From Anaeromusa acidaminophila DSM 3853 (GTDB lineage Bacteria; Bacillota; Negativicutes; Anaeromusales; Anaeromusaceae), in the NCBI RefSeq assembly GCF_000374545.1, contig NZ_KB894586.1, positions 114,249-178,248 of the forward strand: 64,000 bases of DNA, in the 5' to 3' direction. How positions within the stretch are numbered: position 1 is the first letter of the stretch; the number at the start of each line of letters is the position of its first letter. The notes below the pieces were generated by a model, which saw only the letters and a list, made by a program, of their open reading frames with translations, was not told the origin of the DNA and searched no databases. This document shows positions 34,789 through 43,992 of the stretch, in pieces. The position numbers and the translations under genes are program-made.

Positions 34789-36089
34789 CCTTTATGACAT
34801 TAGGCTGCAAAGTCAATCAAGCGGATACGGAAGCCATGCAGGGGCTGTTTGCCGCCCGCGGTTATGAAGTGGTGTCTTTTGATTCTGTGGCGGATGTATA
34901 TGTGCTGAATACTTGTTCAGTTACGCATTTGGGCGAAAGAAAGTCACGCCAATGCATTCGCCGGGCCATACGAACGAATCCGGAAGCGGTAGTGGCGGTT
35001 ACCGGATGCTATGCGCAAGTGGCGGCGGCAGAAGTGGCGGCTATTCCAGGAGTGGATCTTATCGTGGGCACTCAAGATCGTCAACGCATTGTTGAATTAG
35101 CGGAACAGGCGGCAAGTGCAGATGGACAAGTTCAGGAGGTCAGCGATATTATGAAGGCCGACGCCTTTGAAGAAGTGCCGTTGGCGGAAGAAACTTCCGG
35201 GAGGACGCGTGCTTTCCTGAAAATCCAGGAAGGGTGCGAAAATTACTGCACCTATTGCATTATTCCTTATGCTAGAGGACGCTTGCGGTCCCGTTCCTTG
35301 GAGAGCGTGCGCCGGGAAGCGGCCAAGTTGGTGCGCCAAGGCTTTGCGGAGATTGTGCTGACAGGCATTCATTTGGGCGCTTATGGACGAGAATGGCAGG
35401 ATGAGAGAAGAACGTTGGCGGCAGCGGTTCGGGAAATTTTAGCCTTGCCTGGATTGGGACGCTTGCGCATCAGCTCCATGGAATCCATCGAAGTGGAGCC
35501 GGAACTGCTTCAAGTAATGAGTCGGGACGAGCGGTTGTGTCCGCATCTGCATTTGCCGTTGCAAGGCGGCGACAATCGTCTGTTGCAGGCTATGAACCGA
35601 CACTATAGCACAGAGGATTTTGCCGCGCAGGCCGCAGAAATTAGAGCTCTTCTGCCCGATGTAGCTATATCCACGGATATTATTGTCGGTTTTCCCGGAG
35701 AAACAGAAGAAATGTTTGCCAATTCTCTGGCGTTTGTAGAGCGTCTTGGTTTTGCCAAAGTGCATGTGTTTCCTTATTCTCGTCGAATCGGAACACCGGC
35801 GGCGTCTTTCGCGCAGCAAGTACCGGAAGACGTAAAAAAAGAGCGAGCGCAGCGAATGCAGGCTGTCGCTGCCAAAAGCGCCGCTCGGTTTGCCCAAACT
35901 TTTGTCGGACGCACCATGGAGGTTCTCTTCGAGCATCCTGGCCTAGACGGCAGGCCTACAGGGCTAACTGGTAATTATTTGCGGGTTAAGCTGCCGCCGC
36001 AGACGGAGGACTTGGCGGGACGGACGATGGCGGTGCGACTTCTGGAAGTTCGTGAAGATTGGTTGGAAGGTTGTTTGAGCGAATCTTAA
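34776..36089 (+). CDS. mtaB: tRNA t6A37 methylthiotransferase MtaB
   Basis: MtaB adds a methylthio group to t6A at position 37 of tRNAs reading ANN codons. The 437-residue protein has the three cluster cysteines of the UPF0004 domain (LGCKVNQAD, NTCSVTH, GCYAQ), the radical-SAM motif CENYCTYC in QEGCENYCTYCIIP, ISTDIIVGFPGET and a C-terminal TRAM domain. The C-terminal wording fits MtaB rather than MiaB. It overlaps rsmE and has its own GGGAGGA site. Confidence 0.93.
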   Translation: MSKVAFMTLGCKVNQADTEAMQGLFAARGYEVVSFDSVADVYVLNTCSVTHLGERKSRQCIRRAIRTNPEAVVAVTGCYAQVAAAEVAAIPGVDLIVGTQDRQRIVELAEQAASADGQVQEVSDIMKADAFEEVPLAEETSGRTRAFLKIQEGCENYCTYCIIPYARGRLRSRSLESVRREAAKLVRQGFAEIVLTGIHLGAYGREWQDERRTLAAAVREILALPGLGRLRISSMESIEVEPELLQVMSRDERLCPHLHLPLQGGDNRLLQAMNRHYSTEDFAAQAAEIRALLPDVAISTDIIVGFPGETEEMFANSLAFVERLGFAKVHVFPYSRRIGTPAASFAQQVPEDVKKERAQRMQAVAAKSAARFAQTFVGRTMEVLFEHPGLDGRPTGLTGNYLRVKLPPQTEDLAGRTMAVRLLEVREDWLEGCLSES

Positions 36090-36182
36090 CGTGTTTCCTT
36101 ATTTTCTTCTCGCAAAAGAAGGAAAATTAAGACAATAAACCGAATAGTAATGAACTGTTATGCAATGAGAGGAGGTGTTAAA

Positions 36183-36530
36183 ATGTCACAGGATTGTATT
36201 TTTTGCAAGATAGCGCAAAAAGAAATTCCTTCTCAAATTGTATATGAGGATGAACAAGTATTGGTTTTTCATGATATTCAGCCGGCGGCGCCAGTTCACG
36301 TATTGGCCATTCCTAAACGCCATATTGATCATTTGCTGGCCATTGAGGAAAGCGACGCTCCTCTTTTGGCGCACATGATGAAGGTGATTGCTAAAGTAGC
36401 GGCATCTCTGGGGCTCGAGGAAAAGGGCTTTCGGGTGGTCAGCAATATTAAGCAAGACGGCGGTCAGACGGTGGGCCATTTACATTGGCATATTCTCGGC
36501 GGTAGAGCAATGCAGTGGCCGCCAGGCTAA
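36183..36530 (+). CDS. HIT family nucleotide hydrolase (Hint type)
   Basis: HIT proteins cleave nucleoside phosphoramidates and similar adenylates. The 115-residue protein has the zinc-binding [14 protein letters not shown]-terminus, [22 protein letters not shown], and the HxHxH triad in [15 protein letters not shown] start at ATG 36183, after AGGAGGTG; an in-frame ATG at 36150 has no site. It sits between mtaB and the rpsU promoter. Confidence 0.94.
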   Translation: MSQDCIFCKIAQKEIPSQIVYEDEQVLVFHDIQPAAPVHVLAIPKRHIDHLLAIEESDAPLLAHMMKVIAKVAASLGLEEKGFRVVSNIKQDGGQTVGHLHWHILGGRAMQWPPG

Positions 36531-36537
36531 ACAGCCA

Positions 36538-36567
36538 TTGACAACGGAACAGGTGGTCGTGTATAAT
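36538..36567 (+). promoter_or_regulatory. Strong sigma-A promoter of rpsU-yqeY
   Basis: Consensus TTGACA (36538-36543), an 18-base spacer and consensus TATAAT (36562-36567). Confidence 0.9.
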
Positions 36568-36630
36568 AACGAGGTGTATTGTGAAGAAACATACACTCCC
36601 GTAACGGTCGGTGGAGGGGAGGGAGAATCG

Positions 36631-36807
36631 ATGTCAGAAGTCAAGGTAGGAAAAAACGAAACCATTGATAGCGCACTCCGTAGATTCAAGCGTACCTGCC
36701 AGAAGGCCGGAACACTTGCTGAAGTGAGAAAACGCGAACACTATGAAAAACCTAGCGTCCGTCGCAAGAAAAAATCCGAGGCTGCCCGCAAACGCCGCTA
36801 CCATTAA
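36631..36807 (+). CDS. rpsU: 30S ribosomal protein S21
   Basis: S21 helps the 30S subunit pair with the Shine-Dalgarno sequence. The 58-residue protein has the family pattern [28 protein letters not shown] and a basic tail ending [15 protein letters not shown]. The start is ATG 36631, after a GGAGGG site; longer in-frame starts lie over the promoter. Driven by a strong promoter and followed by yqeY. Confidence 0.96.
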   Translation: MSEVKVGKNETIDSALRRFKRTCQKAGTLAEVRKREHYEKPSVRRKKKSEAARKRRYH

Positions 36808-36830
36808 TTCGTCGTTTGGAGGTGCCAAAG

Positions 36831-37283
36831 ATGTCGTTGCAAGAACGATTGACTGAGGACGTAAAAACGGCCATGAAAGCGCGAGAAGCCGGCAAAAGTC
36901 GTCTAAGCGTGCTTAGAATGGTCAAAGCCAGCATTCGAAATCTTGAAATTGATCGTAAGAAAGAACTAAACGATGAAGAAGTTTTGGATGTATTGGCTAA
37001 AGAAGTGAAGATGCGCCGGGATTCCATGGAAGACTTCCGTAAAGGAAATCGGCCGGACTTGGTAGCTGCACTTGAGGAAGAAATTGCCATTTTGGCTGAA
37101 TATCTTCCTGCGCAATTGAGCGAGGAAGAGGTTCGCGCGTTGGTAGACCAGGCAGTATCCCAAGCCCAGGCGGTCACAGCAAAGGATATGGGAAAAGTTA
37201 TGGCTATTCTCATGCCCCAAGTGAAAGGCAAAGCTGATGGGAAATTGGTAAATACGCTGGTGCGTGAACGACTCAATCAATAA
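36831..37283 (+). CDS. yqeY: GatB/YqeY domain protein
   Basis: YqeY resembles the tRNA-binding tail of amidotransferase subunit GatB; its role is not settled. The 150-residue protein begins SLQERLTEDVKTAMKA, has LRMVKASIRN and DMGKVMAILMPQVKGKADGKLVN. The start is ATG 36831, six bases after GGAGGTG. It forms an operon with rpsU that ends in a strong terminator. Confidence 0.93.
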   Translation: MSLQERLTEDVKTAMKAREAGKSRLSVLRMVKASIRNLEIDRKKELNDEEVLDVLAKEVKMRRDSMEDFRKGNRPDLVAALEEEIAILAEYLPAQLSEEEVRALVDQAVSQAQAVTAKDMGKVMAILMPQVKGKADGKLVNTLVRERLNQ

Positions 37284-37287
37284 GATA

Positions 37288-37324
37288 AACCCGGTACTTA
37301 GACGCACTAAGTACCGGGTTTTTT
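37288..37324 (+). terminator. Intrinsic terminator after yqeY
   Basis: Fourteen-base arms (37288-37301 with 37307-37320; AACCCGGTACTTAG on the left) around a five-base loop, followed by T residues. Confidence 0.92.
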
Positions 37325-37371
37325 GCCAATCTGAGAAGGCAGTGGCGTGTGTACGCGGAAAGGAGAGGTCC

Positions 37372-38661
37372 ATGAAGCGCTATGTTTGCCTATGCTTGTT
37401 TATGATAAGCTGTTTGTTGTCTCCGCTTTGTGAAGGCGCTGTTTCCTTGGTGCAAGTGCAAGGAGAAATTAATGGCGTGCAAGCGGCTAAATTATCTCGG
37501 GCCATTGAACACGCAGAGACAACGGGACAAGAGGCAGTTTTGCTTGAGATTGATACCTTTGGCGGGCAAGTGGATGCTGCCGTGCGAATGCGGGATCGCC
37601 TGCTGCGCTCGCAGGTGCCTGTTTTTTGCTATGTGCAGCCTCGGGCCTGGTCTGCTGGGGCTTTAATCGCCTTGGCTTGCGAGCGGATTTATATGGCCCC
37701 TGGGAGCAGCATCGGAGCGGCCGAACCCATTCCGGCTACAGAAAAAAATATTGCAGCTCTAAAGGCGGAATTTGCAGCGACAGCGGGACAGCGAAATCGC
37801 AATGCCCAGGCCGCGGCGGCGATGGTGGACAAAACCATGGGCTATGCGCCTTATGCAGCGCCTGGACAAATTTTAGCTCTTACCTCTCTGCAGGCTAAGG
37901 AAGCAGGTTTGGCGGACGGCGTGGCTGATAGCCGTGAAGAGGTATTGCGCTTGGGTGGTTTGGCCGGCAGTACGCTTCAGCCGCGGCAGGAGCAGTGGCA
38001 GGATGGTTTGGCGGCTTTTTTGGCGCATCCCGTAGTGAAATCATTACTTGTTGCTGTTTTGTTTTTAGCGGTTATGACGGAAATTAAAACCGCTGGCACC
38101 GGCGTCGCTAGCTTGATAGGCCTTGGGGCGGCGGCTTTGCTTTTTGGCGAGCCATGGCTTGGCGGCGGTGGTTTTGGTTTGGAGACTTGGCTGTTTGCCG
38201 GCGGCGTTTTATGTATGTTGATAGAGATGGTTGTCCCAGGCTTTGGCCTTTTCGGCGTCTTGGGGATTGCCGGTATTCTAGGAGCAGTATTTCTTGCGTT
38301 AGGAGGAGATGGCGCCGCAGTAGGATGGATGGCTTTAAGCCTACTTATCGCTTCCATTTTGTTCTGGTGGCTGCTGAAACGGCTGCCATCCAGTCCCTTG
38401 GGACGTCGCCTGATCTTGGAAGATGCGGAAACAACGGCTGCAGGGTTTATGACGCAGACGGTGCGCCAAGAGCTACTGGGAAAAATCGGTACAGTAGTGA
38501 CGCCGCTGCGCCTAGCTGGCACGGTTCGTCTGGATGACGAACTTCTTGATGTCGTTTCAGAGGGAGAATATCTTCCTGTCGACTGCAAAGTGGTTGTGAG
38601 TCAGTTGCGAGGCGCTACGATTGTCGTGCGCAGATATCATGAAGAGGAGGAAGAAAAATGA
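37372..38661 (+). CDS. NfeD family membrane-bound serine protease (ClpP-like)
   Basis: These proteins couple a ClpP-fold serine protease to a membrane domain and an OB-fold NfeD domain, and they pair with flotillins. The 429-residue protein has a signal peptide ([19 protein letters not shown]), a ClpP-like domain with [12 protein letters not shown] and the nucleophile serine in [16 protein letters not shown], the catalytic lysine in MVDKTMGY, three to four helices from about residue 230, and a C-terminal OB domain ([18 protein letters not shown]). The start at ATG 37372 follows AAAGGAGAGG. It overlaps floA by four bases, the expected partner. Confidence 0.92.
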   Translation: MKRYVCLCLFMISCLLSPLCEGAVSLVQVQGEINGVQAAKLSRAIEHAETTGQEAVLLEIDTFGGQVDAAVRMRDRLLRSQVPVFCYVQPRAWSAGALIALACERIYMAPGSSIGAAEPIPATEKNIAALKAEFAATAGQRNRNAQAAAAMVDKTMGYAPYAAPGQILALTSLQAKEAGLADGVADSREEVLRLGGLAGSTLQPRQEQWQDGLAAFLAHPVVKSLLVAVLFLAVMTEIKTAGTGVASLIGLGAAALLFGEPWLGGGGFGLETWLFAGGVLCMLIEMVVPGFGLFGVLGIAGILGAVFLALGGDGAAVGWMALSLLIASILFWWLLKRLPSSPLGRRLILEDAETTAAGFMTQTVRQELLGKIGTVVTPLRLAGTVRLDDELLDVVSEGEYLPVDCKVVVSQLRGATIVVRRYHEEEEEK

Positions 38662-39659
38662 GTGCATTATTTGGTTCGGTGTTTGTCTTATTTGTAGCGG
38701 TTGTGGCTATTGCGGTATTCTTGCATTTTGTACCTTTGGGTTTGTGGATTTCCGCATTGGCGGCAGGGGTCCGGGTGGGAATTTTTACGCTGGTGGGCAT
38801 GCGCTTGCGCCGGGTGCCTCCGGCCAAGATAGTGATGCCCTTGATCAAAGCGAACAAAGCTGGTTTGGAAGTAAATGTAAATCAATTAGAGGCTCATTTT
38901 TTGGCCGGTGGCAATGTAGATCGGGTAGTGGATGCGCTTATTGCCGCACAGCGAGCGCAAATTCCATTGCCTTTTGAACGTTCGGCGGCGATTGACTTGG
39001 CTGGCCGGAATGTGCTGGAAGCCGTGCAAATGAGCGTTAATCCCCGAGTGTTGGAAACGCCGCTGGTGTCAGCGGTGGCGATGAACGGAATTGAGCTGAA
39101 GATTAAAGCGCGTGTGACGGTGCGGGCTAATATCGATCGCCTGGTGGGCGGCGCCGGCGAGGCTACGGTGTTGGCGCGCGTAGGCGAAGGCATTGTTACT
39201 ACTGTTGGTTCTTCTCATGATCATCGCGATGTATTGGCTAATCCAGATCATATTTCACGCACGGTATTGGGGAAAGGGCTGGATGCCGGTACGGCCTTTG
39301 AAATTCTTTCGATTGATATTGCCGATGTGGATGTGGGACGAAATATCGGCGCGGAGCTGCAGACCGACCAAGCGGAAGCGGATAAGCGAATTGCCCAAGC
39401 GAAAGCGGAGGAGCGGCGCGCCATGGCTGTGGCCAAAGAACAGGAAATGCGCGCTTATACGCAGGAAATGCAGGCTAAAGTGATTGAGTCTCAGGCGGAG
39501 GTTCCCCAAGCGCTGGCAACGGCGCTGCGAGAGGGGAAATTGGGAGCGTTGGATTACTATAATTTGAGCAATCTCATGGCTGATACAAAAATGAGGGAAA
39601 CTATCGGCAGTTTAGCGCCGGAAGCGGTACAAGACACGCCGCCGCGGCACGGAGGCTGA
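38658..39659 (+). CDS. floA: Flotillin-like protein FloA
   Basis: FloA organises functional membrane microdomains. The 333-residue protein has an N-terminal hairpin membrane region ([22 protein letters not shown]), the SPFH/PHB domain with [23 protein letters not shown], then [22 protein letters not shown] and [23 protein letters not shown], and an Ala/Glu-rich coiled coil ([27 protein letters not shown]). It overlaps the NfeD gene (ATGA), consistent with a joint microdomain complex. Confidence 0.95.
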   Translation: MSALFGSVFVLFVAVVAIAVFLHFVPLGLWISALAAGVRVGIFTLVGMRLRRVPPAKIVMPLIKANKAGLEVNVNQLEAHFLAGGNVDRVVDALIAAQRAQIPLPFERSAAIDLAGRNVLEAVQMSVNPRVLETPLVSAVAMNGIELKIKARVTVRANIDRLVGGAGEATVLARVGEGIVTTVGSSHDHRDVLANPDHISRTVLGKGLDAGTAFEILSIDIADVDVGRNIGAELQTDQAEADKRIAQAKAEERRAMAVAKEQEMRAYTQEMQAKVIESQAEVPQALATALREGKLGALDYYNLSNLMADTKMRETIGSLAPEAVQDTPPRHGG

Positions 39660-39662
39660 GCC

Positions 39663-40001
39663 ATGGAAGGAATTTGGTATTTGCTTTTAATTCTGGCCTT
39701 ATATTTGTTGCCGGAGCTTTTGAAAAAACTGCGGCAACAGCAGGCGCCTCGCTATGAGTATCCGCCGTCTCCTCCTGTGGTTCCTTTAGAGGTGGAAATG
39801 GCTCCTAAGGAGGAAGATGGGCTTGAAACGGCGAAATTAGAAAAAGAATCTGAGCCTGCACGGAGGCCGTTGCGAGAAGTGTCGAGCCCTTCTGGACGCT
39901 TGACTCCGCAAACTATCGTGCAAGGCGTGATTTGGGCGGAACTTTTAAAGCCGCCCTTAAGCAAGCGACAGAGAGAAATGGGACGGATAAGGAGAAGCTA
40001 G
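39663..40001 (+). CDS. Small single-span membrane protein, unknown
   Basis: A 112-residue protein with one N-terminal membrane segment (IWYLLLILALYLLPELL), a proline-rich linker (YEYPPSPPVVPLEVE), a charged middle and a conserved-looking C-terminal motif (LTPQTIVQGVIWAELLKPPLSKR). I do not recognise a family. It sits three bases after floA with a GGAGG site and before phoH, so it may belong to the flotillin complex. That is inference from position only. Confidence 0.75.
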   Translation: MEGIWYLLLILALYLLPELLKKLRQQQAPRYEYPPSPPVVPLEVEMAPKEEDGLETAKLEKESEPARRPLREVSSPSGRLTPQTIVQGVIWAELLKPPLSKRQREMGRIRRS

Positions 40002-40039
40002 CCTAACTGTCTCGGAAGATGGCGCAGGAGGTTTTCTTT

Positions 40040-41020
40040 TTGGATTTGCATTGGACGTTTTCAAACATGCAAGAAGCGGTAGCGATTCTAGGACGGCAGG
40101 ATGAGTTTTTGCGGCTGTTTCGCGAGCGCTTTGCGTGTCGGATTTTATCACGAGGAGAGGAATTAAACGCTCACGGCGAGGAGGCGGAAGTGTCTCGGCT
40201 GGAACAATTGCTGCAAGTGTTAGGGCAGTTGTATCGTGAGGGAAATCCGGTTACAGAACATGATATACAGTACAGTCTGCGCATGCTGGAAGCCGGTTCA
40301 GGAGAAGCGTTGCGTCAAATGTTTGCGGATAAGGTTGCAGTTACGGCGCGCGGCCGGCAGGTGAGGCCCAAGACCATTGGGCAACGGATCTATCTGGAAG
40401 CTATTCGACATCATGAGATTACCTTTGGGATCGGTCCGGCTGGTACAGGCAAGACCTATCTGGCGGTGGCGATGGCAGTGCATTTATTGAAGCAAAAAGT
40501 CGTAGAGCGGATTATTCTTACCCGTCCGGCGGTGGAAGCGGGCGAAAAACTTGGCTTTTTGCCTGGGGACCTTCAAGACAAGGTAGATCCCTATTTGCGA
40601 CCTTTATATGATGCGTTGTATGATTTGTTAGGCGTAGAGACGGTGCAGCGCTACCTTGTAAAACAGACTATTGAGATTGCGCCTCTTGCGTATATGCGAG
40701 GTCGAACATTGGAAGACGCCTTTATTATCCTGGATGAAGCGCAAAATACGACGCCGCAGCAAATGAAAATGTTCTTGACTCGTTTGGGCTTTGGGTCCAA
40801 GATGGTGGTAACTGGAGATATAACGCAGATTGACTTGCCACGCAGCATTTCGTCCGGATTGCGGCAAGGAAAAAAGGTTGTAGAAGGATTGCAAGGAGTT
40901 GCCGTTGTAGAGCTTAACGAAGGCGATGTAGTGCGGCATGAGTTAGTAGGGCGGATCATCAAAGCCTACGAAGTGTTTGAAGAGCAGGGACGGCAGGAGG
41001 AGCGAGGGATTTCCGAATGA
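40040..41020 (+). CDS. phoH: PhoH family ATPase
   Basis: PhoH proteins are P-loop ATPases linked to RNA metabolism. The 326-residue protein has a KH-like N-terminus (TFSNMQEAVAILGRQDEFL), Walker A in GIGPAGTGKTYLA, and Walker B in AFIILDEAQNTTPQQMK. I start at TTG 40040, eight bases after CAGGAGG (40025-40031), which gives a natural MDLHWTFSN N-terminus; ATG 40019 is also in frame but has no usable site. Followed by the pgpH gene with a four-base overlap, and then ybeY. Confidence 0.92.
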   Translation: MDLHWTFSNMQEAVAILGRQDEFLRLFRERFACRILSRGEELNAHGEEAEVSRLEQLLQVLGQLYREGNPVTEHDIQYSLRMLEAGSGEALRQMFADKVAVTARGRQVRPKTIGQRIYLEAIRHHEITFGIGPAGTGKTYLAVAMAVHLLKQKVVERIILTRPAVEAGEKLGFLPGDLQDKVDPYLRPLYDALYDLLGVETVQRYLVKQTIEIAPLAYMRGRTLEDAFIILDEAQNTTPQQMKMFLTRLGFGSKMVVTGDITQIDLPRSISSGLRQGKKVVEGLQGVAVVELNEGDVVRHELVGRIIKAYEVFEEQGRQEERGISE

Positions 41021-43221
41021 GGGAGTACCTGAGATATTGGCAGACAATTTGGCTGGTGCTGACAGAAGGACGAAACAAGCCGCTGCTTTGGCGGTTGTCC
41101 ATATGGTGCGCCACCTTTTTTTTCGTTTGCGTTTTGTTAAGCACTGATTTTGCGGTGGATTCTATGTCTTTTCGCCCAGGGGACGTGAGTGACCGAGATG
41201 TGCTGGCGCCGCGCAGCATTTCCTATGTAGACGTGGTGAAAACGAAGCGCTTAGAGTCCGATGTATTAAACAGCGTGCCAACAGTGTATGATCTGGATGG
41301 AGAAGTGCTTCGCAAGACGGAACGGCGCGTTACGGAGATTTTTGACGGAGCCCGTCTGGCTTTGCGAGAAACGGATGTTTCTAAACGCGAAGAACTGTTG
41401 AACAGCATGGCTGTCTCTTCTTTGCCAAAGGAATTTTTGGCGCGACTGGCGCGAGCGGATGCGGAACTGCTGGAACAGGGAGAACAGGTGAGTAAACAAG
41501 CTCTGCGTTTGATTTTACAGCGGGGCGTGCGTGAAGAGGAAGTAGAAGCCGTGCGCAAGCAATTGCCTTCAGAAATCGCATTGCTGACGGAAAATACTGC
41601 GGCAGCGTCTTTAGCCAACGAAACGACGCAGCTTCTTATAGCGCCTAATTTTTTTCAAAACGCGAAAGAGACAGAGCGGCGACGACAGCAGGCGCTGGGT
41701 AGCGTCGAGCCGGTACGGGAAACGATAAAGAAAGGGCAGATGATTGTGCGGCGGGGCGATGTTATCACTCCGGAGCACATCCAAGCCATGCGCGAGTCCG
41801 GCCTTTACCATGACACAGAACTGCGCATAGGGCAGTTTGCAGGCTTAGCGGCTCTGGCCGCGTTGGTTCTGGGGATGGGAACTTTTTTCTTTTATAAGTT
41901 TATACCGACGGTATATCAGGATCCTAAACGCATGCTGCTACTGAGCCTTATTGTTACCGGCACCTTATTTTTGGGGAAACTGGCGCATTTGTATTCGGAC
42001 TATGCGGCGCCATTGGCTGCGGGGGTTCTTCTGAGCACGGTGCTGTTAGGAGCTAAAACCGGTTTTATGATCAGCGTGGCGCTGGGGGCGTTATTTGGAG
42101 TTATTAGCGGGTTCGATTTGCGGCCGATCCTTATGATTATCCTGGGAAGCTGGATGGGCGTATTTACGCTTTCTCGCATTGATCATGGCTATAGCTTGCC
42201 TCGCACAGGCATTTGGATGGCCTTGGTGCAGGCTGTGACTGTGTTGGCTATTGGCTTGCTGGATGATTTAGCGCCCAGTTATATCGGCATGCAGACGGTT
42301 ATTGCCGTCATGAACGGAATTGCTTCAGCAGTAATTACGATTGGCTTGCTGCCTTATTTGGAGCAAACTTTTCGTATTACTACGCCCATTAAACTTCTTG
42401 ATTTTTCAAGGCCAAACCATCCTTTGCTGCAGCGCCTGCTGTTTGAAGCGCCAGGCACGTATCATCATAGCGTGCTGGTGGGAAACTTGGCGGAAATGGC
42501 GGCGGAACGAGTCGGGGCGGATCCGTTGCTTGTACGTGTTGGCGCCTATTATCACGACGTAGGGAAGATTAAGAGGCCTTGCTTCTTTAGTGAAAATCAA
42601 GTCGAAGGGGAGAATCCTCATGACAAGCTGGCGCCTTCGCTGAGCACTCTTATTGTTACTTCCCATATTCGGGACGGCGTGGAGTTATGCCGCGAGTATG
42701 GCTTGCCTCAGGCCATTATTGAGCTGATTGAGCAGCATCATGGTTCGATGCTTGTTTCTTATTTTTATCAGCGCGCTTGCAATGAAGAACATGGCGAGTG
42801 TTTAGCAGAAGAAGATTTTCGCTATGAAGGGCCCAAGCCGCAAACCAAGGAGGCGGCGCTGCTTATGCTGGCAGATGCTTGCGAGGCCTCGGTTCGCTCC
42901 TTAGGAAAACCCAACCAAAATCGCATTGAGATGATGGTGCGAAAAATGATCAAAGAGCGTCTTCATGACGGGCAACTGGATGAATGTCCCTTGGCTTTTC
43001 GCGATTTAGAAGCTATTGGCGATGTGTTTGTACGAGTATTGTCCAGCATGTTTTATACTCGCATTGAGTATCCTGATAATTTGAGGGAATTGGAGAGGCG
43101 GAAAGGGAAAAATGGAAATAGTCTTAAGCAACCGACAGGAAAAGATGGCAGTGACCCCGGCGATGGAGGAAACAGTGAAGAAAGTGCTGGGGAAAGCGGC
43201 AGAACTTTACGGGCTCAGTGA
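41017..43221 (+). CDS. pgpH: Membrane HD-domain phosphodiesterase, PgpH type (c-di-AMP)
   Basis: PgpH hydrolyses c-di-AMP. The 734-residue protein has an N-terminal membrane helix, an extracellular region (7TMR-HDED), about seven membrane helices between residues 270 and 450, and a cytoplasmic HD domain with the metal ligands in TYHHSVLVGNLAEMAA, AYYHDVGKIKRP and IEQHHGSM. Its C-terminus from about residue 695 is a glycine/serine-rich tail that lies in the first 110 bases of ybeY, so the two genes are read in different frames there. It follows phoH with an ATGA overlap. Confidence 0.92.
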   Translation: MREYLRYWQTIWLVLTEGRNKPLLWRLSIWCATFFFVCVLLSTDFAVDSMSFRPGDVSDRDVLAPRSISYVDVVKTKRLESDVLNSVPTVYDLDGEVLRKTERRVTEIFDGARLALRETDVSKREELLNSMAVSSLPKEFLARLARADAELLEQGEQVSKQALRLILQRGVREEEVEAVRKQLPSEIALLTENTAAASLANETTQLLIAPNFFQNAKETERRRQQALGSVEPVRETIKKGQMIVRRGDVITPEHIQAMRESGLYHDTELRIGQFAGLAALAALVLGMGTFFFYKFIPTVYQDPKRMLLLSLIVTGTLFLGKLAHLYSDYAAPLAAGVLLSTVLLGAKTGFMISVALGALFGVISGFDLRPILMIILGSWMGVFTLSRIDHGYSLPRTGIWMALVQAVTVLAIGLLDDLAPSYIGMQTVIAVMNGIASAVITIGLLPYLEQTFRITTPIKLLDFSRPNHPLLQRLLFEAPGTYHHSVLVGNLAEMAAERVGADPLLVRVGAYYHDVGKIKRPCFFSENQVEGENPHDKLAPSLSTLIVTSHIRDGVELCREYGLPQAIIELIEQHHGSMLVSYFYQRACNEEHGECLAEEDFRYEGPKPQTKEAALLMLADACEASVRSLGKPNQNRIEMMVRKMIKERLHDGQLDECPLAFRDLEAIGDVFVRVLSSMFYTRIEYPDNLRELERRKGKNGNSLKQPTGKDGSDPGDGGNSEESAGESGRTLRAQ

Positions 43222-43588
43222 AGGCGTAGAGGTCGGCGTAACTTTTTTGGACGATGCTGCCATTCAAGAACTTAATCGTGACTATCGTGATAAAGATCGG
43301 CCTACGGACGTGCTCTCTTTTGCCCTTAATGAAGGTGATGAGCCGGAAATTGTCGATGCGCCGGAGGAAGAGCTGTTGGGGGACATTTTGATTTCATTGG
43401 AAACAACAGCCAGGCAAGCGGAAGAATACGGGCATAGTTTAGAACGAGAGCTAGCGTATTTGACAGTACATGGCATGCTTCATTTACTGGGGTATGATCA
43501 TGAAGAGCCAGCAGATCAAGCGGAAATGCGCCTGGAGGAAGAGGCGGTCTTAGCGGCTTTGGGCATTGTGAGAGGACAGGAAGAATGA
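43112..43588 (+). CDS. ybeY: Endoribonuclease YbeY
   Basis: YbeY is a zinc-dependent RNase for 16S maturation and ribosome quality control. The 158-residue protein has LNRDYRDKDRPTDVLSFAL and the zinc-binding HGMLHLLGYDH motif. ATG 43112 follows AAAGGGA and gives a normal length for the family, so the 110-base overlap with pgpH is real. The gene then overlaps cdd by four bases. Confidence 0.95.
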   Translation: MEIVLSNRQEKMAVTPAMEETVKKVLGKAAELYGLSEGVEVGVTFLDDAAIQELNRDYRDKDRPTDVLSFALNEGDEPEIVDAPEEELLGDILISLETTARQAEEYGHSLERELAYLTVHGMLHLLGYDHEEPADQAEMRLEEEAVLAALGIVRGQEE

Positions 43589-43992
43589 GTTCTGCAGAAC
43601 GATGGCAAGCTGTCCTTGAGGCGGCTCTTGCGGCGAGAACCCGTGCGTATGCGCCGTATTCTCGATTTGCTGTAGGAGCGGCGGTGCAGACGAAAAGCGG
43701 TGTAATTTACAGCGGCTGCAATGTGGAAAATGCTTCGTATGGTTTAACTGTATGCGCTGAGCGAACCGCTTTGTTTCAAGCAATAGCGGCAGGAGAACGT
43801 GAGTTTTCTTTGCTGGCGGTTGTGGCGGATACGCCGCAGCCCGTAGCGCCATGCGGCGCATGCCGCCAAGTGATGGCGGAGTTTGAAGTAGATACTATTG
43901 TGCTGGCGAATCTGGCCGGAGACGTCTCTGTCTATCGGCTGGAGGAACTGCTGCCAGCAGCATTTCGGGGGGAAACGATAAAACATGAATGA
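43585..43992 (+). CDS. cdd: Cytidine deaminase
   Basis: Cdd deaminates cytidine and deoxycytidine to uridine forms. The 135-residue tetrameric type has the zinc ligands in TVCAERTAL (Cys, with the catalytic Glu) and PCGACRQVMAEF, and the substrate segment GCNVENASYGL. In many Firmicutes dgkA lies between ybeY and cdd, but here it is absent. Overlaps ybeY by four bases and era by eight. Confidence 0.96.
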   Translation: MSSAERWQAVLEAALAARTRAYAPYSRFAVGAAVQTKSGVIYSGCNVENASYGLTVCAERTALFQAIAAGEREFSLLAVVADTPQPVAPCGACRQVMAEFEVDTIVLANLAGDVSVYRLEELLPAAFRGETIKHE

